From: a virus
Virus record (IMG/VR): IMGVR_UViG_3300028840_008153
Location: 1 to 64,000 of that record
Reading direction: 5' to 3' (one strand)
DNA length: 64,000 nt
Shown here: one piece after another, positions 30,778-39,980 of the stretch
Position numbering within the stretch: position 1 is the first letter of the stretch
Layout of the letters: every line of letters begins with the position of its first letter
Translations under genes and position numbers: made by a program
The notes under the pieces: generated by a model
Told to the model about the DNA's origin: nothing
The model's database searches: none
The model's input: only the letters and a program-made list of their open reading frames with translations

Positions 30778-31125
30778 CTAGATGTTGAGAACCACGTTCT
30801 GACCGTTCTCAGTATACTGCAGGGTGATGGGAGTGCCAGGTTTAAGGGCGAAGCGCCGCGTGACGTAGAAACGCAGCTTCGGCAACCCGTTGGGGTCCCG
30901 CTTGGACTCGTCCACCACCAGCCGCCCGAATGCGTTGGACAGGGCGTTCATCGCGCGCGTGCGGGCGCCCTTGTGGCAGGCTTTGCAGTGGCGCGGCAGC
31001 TTTCGATGGATGCTCAGCGCCGTGCCCTTCATGGGCGTCAGGAAGGGCACTTCCACGTAAAGAGCCGGGTCCTCGGTCAATCGGCTGACCATGTTGGCGT
31101 CCAGGTTGACGGAGGTCATAGACAT
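30778..31125 (-). CDS. Hypothetical protein with Cys/His motif, 115 aa
   Basis: Contains HRKLPRHCKACHKGARTRA, possibly a zinc or nucleic-acid-binding loop, and a beta-rich end (LPKLRFYVTRRFALKPGTPI). ATG 31125 has GGAG 8 nt upstream and overlaps the end of the GT9-like gene. Function unknown. Confidence 0.6.
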   Translation of the reverse strand: MSMTSVNLDANMVSRLTEDPALYVEVPFLTPMKGTALSIHRKLPRHCKACHKGARTRAMNALSNAFGRLVVDESKRDPNGLPKLRFYVTRRFALKPGTPITLQYTENGQNVVLNI

Positions 31126-32783
31126 CTGATCCACTCCGCAAGATCAACCGTCGTCCCACCATACTGGCGAACGGCCTCCCCCAGCGTAACCGAAAACTGG
31201 TCCGGGGGAACCCTCACATCAGGCCATTTCATGTCGTTGAGCTGGTCCGCGTAGGCTACGAAAAAGCCCCTGCCGGGATGGAATGTCTGCCGTATAGCCC
31301 CGTTACGCGCCTGCGTGTCAAAGGGGCGCTTCTTGAAGAATGGGGCAGTCTGAATCAACTGGATCTGCGCCTCGTTCAGGGGAGACCGGTAGATCGCCCC
31401 GCCCAGCGAGGCGCGGCGCGCTTTCATTTGATCGAGAATGTCCCAGACCCACGCCGGGCCTGCCGGGTGGGCGGGACGGCTCATCCACACGAACCAGTTG
31501 CCCGGCTTGACCAGCTTCAGCGCCCGGTGCGCCATGACGGTCTTACCCGGACGACTGGAAGCCTGAATGCAGACGATGTTGTTCTCATGGGCCCACTGCC
31601 GGAGCTGAGGATGCTCCCCGTTGACGGCCACAATGAAACTGGCCTTCGCGTAGCGAGTGTTCTCCACGATGAACTTCGCATAGGACGGCGCCTTGGCATC
31701 ATCCGGCTCCACGTAGATGACCACGGTTACCGGCTGCTCATCCACTAGGGGCTGCGCGTCGGCCACGTCTGGCATCTTCGGGACCTGCACGGTCATGGGG
31801 GCTCCCAGCTTGCAGATCCCCTGATCGAAATACCACTTCCAGTTCTCGATGACCATCTCGGGCGTGATCAGCTGCAAGCAGCGTGGAAGCTGGACGCCGT
31901 TCTGCCGCACCTGGTTGGTACACAGATCCCCGGCCGTGCCGATACGGCTTTTCCAGCACCCATGATTGTGGCAACATTCGAGCTGGCCGATCGTGTGAAT
32001 GTAGCGGTGCTCGATGAAGTTGTCGTCGGGAGGCGGGTTCCAGTCGGGAAGGCCCAGCCGCATGTTCACCAGCCGGTTTTCCTTGTTGTAGGCTTCCCAC
32101 CACCAAGGCTCCCGTCCGCCACCGATAACCACACAGGGCTTGTTGAAGGCCGCAGCGATGTGCATCAGGCACGTCACGATGCAGATCACCCCTTGGGAGT
32201 GGTAAATCAATTGCAGGAGCTGCCGGAAGGAGGTTTTCTTCACGAGGTCGTAGGCGCCTATCATGGGCGGGTGGATATGCGAGCCGCCGCCCACCTGGAC
32301 CATGGTCACGTCTTTGGAGAGCACATTGACAACCTTCTGCCACCAGCATTTGTCCCACCATTTGGCCGTATAGTCCCGCTTGCCCCCGCTGACAAAGACC
32401 CAATAGGGTTTGTCCGGCGTGATCAGGGGCTCGGTGGCTTCCTTCTGCGACAGATGCAGATCCGGCCGGAAGTCGGTCAGGTAGGCGCCCGTACCCATCG
32501 TGTGGTTCAAGCCCGCCAGCATGCCCCACATGAAGTGGGCCCGATTCTGGTTGGACTTGTGGACGTTGTATTTGCCGACGTGGTATTTGGCCACGACCTG
32601 CCGGCCGGGACTCTTTCGGTTCAGATCGACGTAGGGGTTGTGCTGGAAGACCTGGTTCTCACTGGTGTCCATGGAGAACTGAAAACGGCCGGGGTATTGC
32701 TTGGAAATGTCACGGATCGCTGCCGTCAAGACGATCAGGTCCCCGGGGCTCTGCGTGTTTCGCAGTTTGATCCGTTCTTTCAT
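31116..32783 (-). CDS. Two-domain glycosyltransferase: GT9-like plus GT2-like tail, 555 aa
   Basis: The N-terminal ~300 residues resemble heptosyltransferase-type GT9 (SPGDLIVLTAAIRDISKQYP at the start; GVICIVTCLMHIAAAFNKPC and VVIGGGREPWWW near the donor site). A cysteine/His-rich insert follows (CCHNHGCW). The last ~190 residues (VTVVIYVEPDDAK; ASFIVAVNGEHPQLRQW) look like a GT2-like fold without an obvious catalytic DxD. It overlaps the upstream GT gene by 74 nt. Acceptor unknown. Confidence 0.75.
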   Translation of the reverse strand: MKERIKLRNTQSPGDLIVLTAAIRDISKQYPGRFQFSMDTSENQVFQHNPYVDLNRKSPGRQVVAKYHVGKYNVHKSNQNRAHFMWGMLAGLNHTMGTGAYLTDFRPDLHLSQKEATEPLITPDKPYWVFVSGGKRDYTAKWWDKCWWQKVVNVLSKDVTMVQVGGGSHIHPPMIGAYDLVKKTSFRQLLQLIYHSQGVICIVTCLMHIAAAFNKPCVVIGGGREPWWWEAYNKENRLVNMRLGLPDWNPPPDDNFIEHRYIHTIGQLECCHNHGCWKSRIGTAGDLCTNQVRQNGVQLPRCLQLITPEMVIENWKWYFDQGICKLGAPMTVQVPKMPDVADAQPLVDEQPVTVVIYVEPDDAKAPSYAKFIVENTRYAKASFIVAVNGEHPQLRQWAHENNIVCIQASSRPGKTVMAHRALKLVKPGNWFVWMSRPAHPAGPAWVWDILDQMKARRASLGGAIYRSPLNEAQIQLIQTAPFFKKRPFDTQARNGAIRQTFHPGRGFFVAYADQLNDMKWPDVRVPPDQFSVTLGEAVRQYGGTTVDLAEWIRCL

Positions 32784-33582
32784 TCTTTAAGAACCCTTTC
32801 CATCGCGTTCTGTCCATGATAGCCCTTGCGAGGAATGGCTTCAATTCCTTGACGGAGCGCTCGAACGGAAATTGTTCGCTGGCTGTCTTGCGCACGAGCG
32901 CACTGGGAAGCTGTTCCGCGTAGGGCCGTGCCGCATCACGGCCTTCCGGCGTCTGATACATGACGCCACTTTTGCCGTGCTGAAGCGTTTCAGGGTAGGT
33001 GCCCCACGCGGGCGCGAGCACAGGGATGCCGAACTCCAACGCCTTCCAGTGGGGAAGATCGATGCCGTCCCAGCCCATGATCTCGCAGACCTCAAGCGAC
33101 GGCACCACGGTCTGCTCCTCAATGAACGGGTAGGTCACGAAGTAGTTGTGAGTCCACCCGCACACGTCCTGCCTGCCGCAGGTGTAGGCGCGGCAGTATT
33201 CCGTGCTGTATGACCGCCAGTAGGTAAAAGGATTCTGGTAGTCGATCCAGGCTTCCACGACGGGTGCGGCACCGTCCCAGGCCAGAAAGTCGATGCCTCG
33301 GAAGATATCAGCGTGCCACTCCTCCGTGGCCACGATAACATCACCTTCTCTGGCCTTGTCGAGGTGTCGAAGCGTTCGATCGCAGTAGGAGATCTGCCAC
33401 GGGTCGCCCTGATGCTGGACGAGCACACGCTTGACCATGTGCTCGTCACAGACATCACGCCCTAAAACGGCAACCTCGAAGCCGCAGGCTTCAATCACTC
33501 TGCACAGCTTCTGGAGGCGTTTCTTTCTCGCCTCCATCACCTTCGGCTTTACCTCCGTCAGAATCCACGCTCGGTTCTTCAT
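32710..33582 (-). CDS. GT4-like glycosyltransferase, 290 aa
   Basis: The C-terminal half carries the GT-B donor-site pattern LPHWKALEFGIPVLAPAWGT followed by PETLQHGKSGVMYQTPEGRD, typical of GT4. The N-terminal half is shorter than in full-length GT4 enzymes (350-400 aa), so it may be a reduced form. It overlaps both neighbouring glycosyltransferase genes, indicating co-translation. Confidence 0.75.
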   Translation of the reverse strand: MKNRAWILTEVKPKVMEARKKRLQKLCRVIEACGFEVAVLGRDVCDEHMVKRVLVQHQGDPWQISYCDRTLRHLDKAREGDVIVATEEWHADIFRGIDFLAWDGAAPVVEAWIDYQNPFTYWRSYSTEYCRAYTCGRQDVCGWTHNYFVTYPFIEEQTVVPSLEVCEIMGWDGIDLPHWKALEFGIPVLAPAWGTYPETLQHGKSGVMYQTPEGRDAARPYAEQLPSALVRKTASEQFPFERSVKELKPFLARAIMDRTRWKGFLKNERTDQTAKHAEPRGPDRLDGSDP

Positions 33583-35470
33583 CCTTGTTGTCCTTGACCA
33601 TCTTGATGATCTTCTCGGCGCTCTTGGCCATGTCCTTGCCGATGTCGTACTTCCGTTCGATGTGCAGAGCGAGGTACTTGTTGGTCACGGTGCCGCCAAA
33701 GCCCCGCAGCGTTCCGGTGTTCCATACGTGGCGGGTCCAATACTCCTCGGGGAAGGCTTCAAGGAACATCTTCTCGGTGAGGTTGTGCGGGTGGCCCGGG
33801 CAAACACCCAGATCGATCCACTCGAACAGGCGCACGCACGCGCCGGGCTTCACCGTGGCCAGCTTGATCTTGGACAGGATCTTCTGGGGATTGTCGACGT
33901 GTTGCAGGCAGTTGTAGATCCAGACTTCATCAAAGACGATCCCGCGCATGCCTTTCATCCGACCGTCGAACATGTCTTCGGCCTTGGAGTTGAACAGCCG
34001 AATGCCGGCGTCCTTGTACTGCTGCTTCACCTTCTTCGACATGGGCAGCGGATCGACGCCGACGGCCTCGTCGAACTTGGCGCGGAGCAGCATTGAAGCG
34101 GGGCCGCACCCAACGTCGAGAATGGCCTTCCCGCTCATGTCCAGATCAGCCGGCAGCTCCATGAGCCGAGCGTAGGTCTTCTGCTTCTTGATCTCTTCGT
34201 CCCAGTGCGGGCCGTGCTCCTTGCCCCACCAGCCGGCCTCCCACTCAATGGCCTCCTCCCAACCCGACTTGATCTCGGGAGCCACGTGCTCGGGAAACTC
34301 GGGCTCCTTCGTCGTCGCGCCTTTCGGGTAGGTCTTGTGAAGCCAGTTCAGGTGCGGGCGCTTGGGGTGTTCGATTGGCCAGCCCACACCTCGCAGGTTC
34401 AGGATCATCTGGAAGAACTCCTCGTACATCGGCGCGATGCGCTCAAGCGAGTAGTTCTTCACAGCCCACTTATGGCAGTCCTCATTGTCGATGTTGTCGA
34501 TGTTGCCGGCAGCCCATACGAACTGCTCCAGCGTGCGGCAGCGGTAGCCCGTCACGCCATGGAGCACCGTCTCCGTGTAGGCGCCCCAATCCGTGGTGAT
34601 CACCGGGCACCCGGTCATCTGAAGCTCCACGTTGACCCCGCCAAACGGCTCCAGATAGCGGGAGGGCACGAACGCGGCCTTGCAGGAGCCCATGATCCCG
34701 ATGCGCTCCTGGACGCCAACCGGGGGTTTGTACTCGACATGGGGGTTGCCAATCAGAAAGCGTTCCGGCCCTCGTTCGTCCGTGGGCCCGACCAGAAGCA
34801 GCCGCGCGCCGATGCGCTTGGTCACGTCGATGGCGATGCCCACGCCCTTGTCGTCGTTGAGGCGACCGATGTAGAGGAAACGGTCACCCCGCTTGTTCTT
34901 CGGGGAGTAGGGGAACATCTCGGGATCGAAGGCGTTGGGGATCACTACGTCGTACCAGCTGTCGCCCTGATGCTTGTTTTCCTTGCCCCAGTGGAAATGG
35001 AGCCACGCGTAGGACTCGAAGACCCTGTACGGGGAGAAGGTGTGATGATAGCCGATTCCGCTCTCGACGGTCAGCTGCGGAACGTTCCTCGTGGCCAGGG
35101 CCTGCGTGCCGCCCCAGGTCGCGCAGATGATGGCGTGGTGATCGGGAATCTTCTTCTTCTCGCAGTACGCCTTGATGGCGCGCTCGCCCTCACGCGCGTA
35201 CATGTCGTGGAGCACCTGGTATTTGCCGGTGGTGTCCATGTTGTAGTAGCCGCTGCCTGGGTGGCCATAAAGGCGCTCCTGCATTTCGGCCGGTACGATT
35301 TCGAGGCGCTTGTCGCAGTCCGGGTTGGACCCTTCGGTGCCCACGTGAATGACGTGATGGCCTCTGCTCTTCATCATGCGGCAGAGGTTCCACACTTTCA
35401 TCGTGTAGGCGCAGGTCGTGAACTCGGTCGTGGTTTTGGTGTGGGGAATTCCCATAACGAAAATGTGCAT
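33491..35470 (-). CDS. GT4 glycosyltransferase fused to SAM methyltransferase, 659 aa
   Basis: Residues 1-~370 form a GT-B enzyme (FLYIGRLNDDKGVGIAID; FVPSRYLEPFGGVNVELQMT; EXnE-like glutamate in EPFGGV). Residues ~420-600 form a class I methyltransferase (GKAILDVGCGPASMLLRAKF, EAVGVDPLP, VWIYNCLQHVDNPQKILSKI). The last ~50 residues are acidic and disordered. One protein could add a sugar and cap it by methylation. It is first in the cluster, behind a near-consensus promoter. Confidence 0.88.
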   Translation of the reverse strand: MHIFVMGIPHTKTTTEFTTCAYTMKVWNLCRMMKSRGHHVIHVGTEGSNPDCDKRLEIVPAEMQERLYGHPGSGYYNMDTTGKYQVLHDMYAREGERAIKAYCEKKKIPDHHAIICATWGGTQALATRNVPQLTVESGIGYHHTFSPYRVFESYAWLHFHWGKENKHQGDSWYDVVIPNAFDPEMFPYSPKNKRGDRFLYIGRLNDDKGVGIAIDVTKRIGARLLLVGPTDERGPERFLIGNPHVEYKPPVGVQERIGIMGSCKAAFVPSRYLEPFGGVNVELQMTGCPVITTDWGAYTETVLHGVTGYRCRTLEQFVWAAGNIDNIDNEDCHKWAVKNYSLERIAPMYEEFFQMILNLRGVGWPIEHPKRPHLNWLHKTYPKGATTKEPEFPEHVAPEIKSGWEEAIEWEAGWWGKEHGPHWDEEIKKQKTYARLMELPADLDMSGKAILDVGCGPASMLLRAKFDEAVGVDPLPMSKKVKQQYKDAGIRLFNSKAEDMFDGRMKGMRGIVFDEVWIYNCLQHVDNPQKILSKIKLATVKPGACVRLFEWIDLGVCPGHPHNLTEKMFLEAFPEEYWTRHVWNTGTLRGFGGTVTNKYLALHIERKYDIGKDMAKSAEKIIKMVKDNKDEEPSVDSDGGKAEGDGGEKETPPEAVQSD

Positions 35471-35494
35471 GTGGTTTCTCCAGAGTTCTGCACA

Positions 35495-35523
35495 ACTATA
35501 TTAGTGGGATCGATGCGTGTCAA
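35495..35523 (-). promoter_or_regulatory. Near-consensus sigma70 promoter of the glycosylation cluster
   Basis: Minus strand: TTGACA (35518-35523), 17-bp spacer, TATAGT (35495-35500), then a ~20-nt leader to the ATG at 35470. It is the best host-type promoter in the window. Confidence 0.75.
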
Positions 35524-35527
35524 GAAA

Positions 35528-37231
35528 CTAGCGCGCAGAAGAGCTACTTCCACCAACACGAGGATGTTCCTGATAAGGATCGCAGGAGGAGCTGGAGGAG
35601 CCGATCTCATCAAAATACAGCTTAAGACACGAACGCTCAAGTCCGCTCGTTCTGAAGCTCGGTGAGACCGGGGAAAGGTCATAAGCCATGCCGTCCCATG
35701 CAACTTCGAACGTCCCGTCCCCCGAAAGCTCGCCATTAAGGCCGTACCAAGCGGCATACCATTCAGCTTCAGACCAATCGTTGTAGCCTGCAGGCAGGGG
35801 CGAAACCCCCGCCGGCCACACGCCATTCCAATCGTTCTCGACAAGGAAACTGAGCATTACGTCTTCGCAGGACCAGAAATACTCAGGCCCGTCCAGTGTG
35901 ACCTCAACGAAGGCGCGCGTTCCTTGCGGAATGACGCTCGTGGAGAACTCCCCAATCTTTGTGCTGTTTTCCCTGCCTTCCTGCCACGATTTGGCCACGG
36001 CGTACAGCGGGTAATCCCCTACCGCATAGAAGGGCGGGAAGGTTACCCGACGATCAGTTACCAGGTGCGCTGCGCGAACCGCGTACGCGGGATGCCGTGC
36101 TACGATAATGTTGCCAGAGGGCGTGCCGGTCGTATTTGCATCGCCGAAAAAGGCGTTTGCGCCCTCAATAAGGTATTTGTCGTGCGAGTAAAGAATCTTG
36201 GCTACGGCAGCCGATGGGATTCCCGGCAGACAAGGAAGCTGAAAACCGACCTGCGCTCTGTAGGCGGATGCTTCATAGTTGTTTGCCGCCACGCCGGGAG
36301 ACGGCGAGAGCGTTCGTACCTTTTGCCCAATGTAGCGCCCAAAGCTCCCCGGTAAATGCATTCCTTCATTACCGCCAGGCCGCCATGGGTCTCTGAGAAT
36401 CCAGGGCGGAGGAGGATGCGGCGCGGGGTAGGTTCCGGCCTGATACACAGACTTCCCGTAATTGGCGCTGTTCCACCCGTACGAGATAGAGTCCTGCTGC
36501 CAGCAGTATAGGCGCACGTGGTCTGTTGCCAGCGCCTTGCGCATCTCGAAGTATTCCTGCTCCAAGTTCAGGTCGTCCGCTGAGGTGCCCGTCAGCACCG
36601 GGTAAGTTGGTGCCGCCCCCCGAACAGGGCGCGTAAAAGCAAAATGGGGGCGGATTCCTTCCGTTGCCTCAATCTGCCAGATCTCCTCCTTCAAGGCGTT
36701 TATTAGGCTGGCAACCACCGCACGCGCGTCGGAGCGCTCCAGCCAGTTTCCGCCCTCTGTGGAGACTTTGTAAGCCAATCCGCCTATCGCTTCCCAATCC
36801 ACATGTAGCGGAGAACCGCCCCCTGCCGGCCCCAAGCCACGACGAAAGGTGCTGCCCCCTGAAGGCAGTATCCAGCGCTCGGGCGCATACGCGTGCGAAA
36901 GCGCCTCAATCCATTCTCCGTTTGTCCGGCGTTGTTGGGGGTCATCGCCCAAAGATCCAATGGATACCCAAATCTGCAAGCGTCTGTTGATCTCAGAGAT
37001 GATCTGATTAAGGCCCCAATTGTTGTTTACATCGATGACGCAGGGCCGGATAGCGGGCGGGTCGATGCCGTCAGCCGAAACGCCTTGTCTTAGGTCCTCT
37101 CCGGCCAATAGGGGGTAGCGCGGGTTCCAGCGATACCGATCATCGCCCGCGTCCCCCACACGCGGGTTCCACGTGATGATTTCAACGCCATAAGGCCCCG
37201 AACTCGAACTTGAACTTGAACTCGAACTCAT
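35528..37231 (-). CDS. Large virion protein with terminal poly-serine tracts, 567 aa
   Basis: Begins with ten serines right after Met (alternating AGT and TCG/TCA codons), has a further SSSSSC near the C-terminus, and ends GGSSSSAR. The 500-residue body is rich in Trp, Tyr and Pro (WNPRYPLLAGEDLRQG; RLYCWQQDSISYGWN) and looks like an extracellular beta-rich domain, with no family recognised. TAGGAGC precedes the ATG at 37231. Confidence 0.65.
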   Translation of the reverse strand: MSSSSSSSSSSGPYGVEIITWNPRVGDAGDDRYRWNPRYPLLAGEDLRQGVSADGIDPPAIRPCVIDVNNNWGLNQIISEINRRLQIWVSIGSLGDDPQQRRTNGEWIEALSHAYAPERWILPSGGSTFRRGLGPAGGGSPLHVDWEAIGGLAYKVSTEGGNWLERSDARAVVASLINALKEEIWQIEATEGIRPHFAFTRPVRGAAPTYPVLTGTSADDLNLEQEYFEMRKALATDHVRLYCWQQDSISYGWNSANYGKSVYQAGTYPAPHPPPPWILRDPWRPGGNEGMHLPGSFGRYIGQKVRTLSPSPGVAANNYEASAYRAQVGFQLPCLPGIPSAAVAKILYSHDKYLIEGANAFFGDANTTGTPSGNIIVARHPAYAVRAAHLVTDRRVTFPPFYAVGDYPLYAVAKSWQEGRENSTKIGEFSTSVIPQGTRAFVEVTLDGPEYFWSCEDVMLSFLVENDWNGVWPAGVSPLPAGYNDWSEAEWYAAWYGLNGELSGDGTFEVAWDGMAYDLSPVSPSFRTSGLERSCLKLYFDEIGSSSSSCDPYQEHPRVGGSSSSAR

Positions 37232-37239
37232 TTTGGCTC

Positions 37240-39063
37240 CTACAGAACGAAGGTACCCATGCCGTTCCAAGTGGTCAGGTCGCTCTCGACCATCCAGAAC
37301 GTGCGCCCGTTTATGGTTCCGTTCAGGACGGCAGCAAGGATTTGGGCGCCCGCCGGAGCGAGCTTCGTCCAGGCTCCCGGCTTCACCTCATAGATGCCAT
37401 TCTCGCTGGCCGTCGACTGTTCCTTGACCAAAACGATGTCCCCGTTGGTGCAGCTGATGCCGTCGAGCGTGCGCGCGCCAGACAAGGTCGTGTTGGTCGT
37501 GGAGGCGGCCTTTACCGTATAAAACGCCTGCGCTCCCGTGATCTGCACGAAGGTGAGATTCGTCGAGCCCACCGTGATGGGCTCGGAAGTCGTGAGAACC
37601 CAGACCGTTCCCGACAATGTCCCGCCTGAGCGCACGGAAACCAACATGCCCTCCACGATCCCCCATTCGGCCTCAGCTCTCTCCCAGCTACCAGAGCGCA
37701 TGACGTAGATGCCGTTCTCGGAGGCCGATGATTGCCCGGTCAACAAGATCCTGTCGCCGTCAGAGCCCGCAACACCGTCGATCGTTTGCAGCCCGCTAAG
37801 AGTGACATTGGACCCGCTGGACAGTCTGACCGTGGCGTTTCCAGGCGCTCTGAGCTTCTCGAACGACAGGTTCGTTGTGTCCACAACGATTGGGTCATTT
37901 GTCTTGAGCACCCACGTCGTCAGTTCGTTTGCCTGGCCCTCCCGAACGGACACGGTCATGCCTGACGCGATTTCACAGGTTCGCTCCCACGCCCCGCTCT
38001 TGACGAAGTAAGGCCCATTCTCGGAGGCCGTGGCCTGATTCTTGACCAGACAGATCTCATCGGCCGACAGCGAGATGCCGTCGATCGTTTGTGTGCCGCT
38101 GAGCGTAATGTCGTCCGTCGTAGCCGCGCGCGCGTAGCAGCAGCACGCCGCCCCGCTGATCAGCTCGAAATCCAGAGGCGTGGTGTTGACGATGATCGGG
38201 TCGTTGGTGGTCAGCATCCACGCCGTTGCGCCGTTCTCGTCGCCTTCCCGCACCGTGACGATGATCCCGCCTCGCATCTCACAGGTCCGCTCCCAGAAGC
38301 CCGAACGCATGATGTAGGCCCCATTGGTGCGCGGTACGGTCTGATCCTTGAGCAGAACAACATCGCCATCAGCGCCTGCCACGCCGTCGATGGTTTGAAT
38401 GCCGTTGCGCGCGAGGTTTCCCGTTGACGCCATTCGGGCCTGACAGACGTCGTCCTCGCCAAACTCGGGCAACCGCAGATCCAGCGTGAAGTCCGTAACA
38501 CAAACGCCCGAACCGGTGGAACTTGTTACATTCCATTCAGGATCGACGAGTGACGGAACGATGGAGACCAGCGCACTCACGTTGACCGTGTTGCAGGGCA
38601 GCCGGAACTCAAAGTCAAAGATCGAGGCACACGGTGAATTGGGGTCCCGTCCGCCGGAGACAGACATCTCGGGCGTCGAGATGTTCTGGCTCATCGACAC
38701 CTGGCCGCCCAGTGAGATGGCCGCACAGGGCGGGATGTTCACCTTGAAATCGAAGACCGGCTGGCAGACGCCCGTCTCTGAGGAGCTTGGGTAGCGAATG
38801 AAGGCTTCGAAGTATGGGTCGATCGAACTGGACGAGATCGGGCTGCCGCTGGAGTCCGCGTTCAGGCTCGTCTGCGCCGAGATGCCATAGCACCCAAACG
38901 TCGAAGCCGGCGGGTTGGGCATGGGTAATTCAAACGCCGGGAATTGGTAGGCGGGCGGCGGCGGATCGCTGACCTCCTGCGAAATGTTGACCAGCTCCCC
39001 CTCGATCGCAGAGATATCGGGGATATCCGGGCACTCTGGTCTTGGCGGAAACGCCCTTGCCAC
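37240..39063 (-). CDS. Repeat-containing virion protein, 607 aa
   Basis: The N-terminal ~200 residues are Pro/Ser/Cys-rich with several DFxxxLxLP-like beta units. From ~210 to the end there are four copies of a ~95-residue module, each with xxTIDGVxxxxGDxVLLKxQ, ENGxYVxxSGxWER and TxWxLTTxDPI. Such modules occur in phage tail fibre/baseplate proteins. It is likely a structural rod with carbohydrate-facing repeats. Confidence 0.7.
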   Translation of the reverse strand: MARAFPPRPECPDIPDISAIEGELVNISQEVSDPPPPAYQFPAFELPMPNPPASTFGCYGISAQTSLNADSSGSPISSSSIDPYFEAFIRYPSSSETGVCQPVFDFKVNIPPCAAISLGGQVSMSQNISTPEMSVSGGRDPNSPCASIFDFEFRLPCNTVNVSALVSIVPSLVDPEWNVTSSTGSGVCVTDFTLDLRLPEFGEDDVCQARMASTGNLARNGIQTIDGVAGADGDVVLLKDQTVPRTNGAYIMRSGFWERTCEMRGGIIVTVREGDENGATAWMLTTNDPIIVNTTPLDFELISGAACCCYARAATTDDITLSGTQTIDGISLSADEICLVKNQATASENGPYFVKSGAWERTCEIASGMTVSVREGQANELTTWVLKTNDPIVVDTTNLSFEKLRAPGNATVRLSSGSNVTLSGLQTIDGVAGSDGDRILLTGQSSASENGIYVMRSGSWERAEAEWGIVEGMLVSVRSGGTLSGTVWVLTTSEPITVGSTNLTFVQITGAQAFYTVKAASTTNTTLSGARTLDGISCTNGDIVLVKEQSTASENGIYEVKPGAWTKLAPAGAQILAAVLNGTINGRTFWMVESDLTTWNGMGTFVL

Positions 39064-39071
39064 AGTTCACC

Positions 39072-39980
39072 TCATGCTGATGAAGACGACGACGAAGCCT
39101 GCTCCAGACAGTGGCGGTTCGTTTCCAAGGTCACCGTGACCCGGTTGTTGGCCGGGTCGTTTTCCACGGTTACGCCCGGGCCACCCACCACGAGCAGCTT
39201 GCCGTCTGCGATCTCCCGTCCGTTGACCGACCGTATGTAGTCATCACAGGGCGTACACTCCTCGTCGATGTGCATGCCACCCTCGTCAATGATGATGTCC
39301 TCACAGGTCCGGCCGGCTCCAGCGCCAAGTACGGCCCCCATCTCGATGGTGTCGCCGTCGACCAGTATACGCGTGTTGTACCCCTCTTTGAATTCCAAGA
39401 TGCCCGAAAGGTTCTGGATCACGGCGAATGTGGTTGGCGCCGAGGGGGACGGCGGGTCCTCGTCGCAAATGGGCGGACAGCGCCGCGCCTGATTGGCAAC
39501 GTTGAAGGAGCGCGTGAAGGTGTTCACCAGCGACTGCAGAAGGGCGGGCTCGACAGCCGGCGGGTCGGAAAGCTGGTGTACGCCGCCGCCGAGAGCCACC
39601 AATTCGGACAGATCCCCGATAACCAGAAAGCCACTACCGCGCCCGCTGTCTGCGCTTCCCGACGGCACCGGCGTGGCGTCCACCTCAATAATGCAGCCAC
39701 TCTCGGCGCTTATGGGCGTCTCGAAGAGCCACCGATACCCTGATAGCCCCGGCGCGTCGGATCGAAAGTCGAAGAACAGGGTGGACCCGGAGCGTGTCAC
39801 GGAGTACAGCGTCACGTTATGGGTTGCTGGTACAAACTGGCTGTCCAGGCCCAACATGAAGCCGGCATCCACCATCCCACGCTTGGGCAGCACGCCGCCG
39901 CCCGACAGGGACAGATCCCCATCCGTCACCAGCGGATAGGCAATGTTGTCATTATGGTCGTAGAAGCCGTACTCAGGCAT
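39072..39980 (-). CDS. Virion protein with C-terminal serines, 302 aa
   Basis: N-terminal segment (YGFYDHNDNIAYPLVTDGDL) is a divergent member of the YP-domain family of the next genes. The middle is beta-rich and contains CDDYIRSVNGREIADGKLLV; paralogous CxxxIxxVNG-type segments occur in the adjacent proteins. The C-terminus ends ASSSSSSA. No enzyme motif. Confidence 0.65.
   Translation of the reverse strand: MPEYGFYDHNDNIAYPLVTDGDLSLSGGGVLPKRGMVDAGFMLGLDSQFVPATHNVTLYSVTRSGSTLFFDFRSDAPGLSGYRWLFETPISAESGCIIEVDATPVPSGSADSGRGSGFLVIGDLSELVALGGGVHQLSDPPAVEPALLQSLVNTFTRSFNVANQARRCPPICDEDPPSPSAPTTFAVIQNLSGILEFKEGYNTRILVDGDTIEMGAVLGAGAGRTCEDIIIDEGGMHIDEECTPCDDYIRSVNGREIADGKLLVVGGPGVTVENDPANNRVTVTLETNRHCLEQASSSSSSA

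Noticed and set aside
34205-35665. 486-codon plus-strand open frame opposite the GT4-methyltransferase gene
   Set aside because: Antisense shadow of a gene with clear conserved motifs; runs past its promoter.
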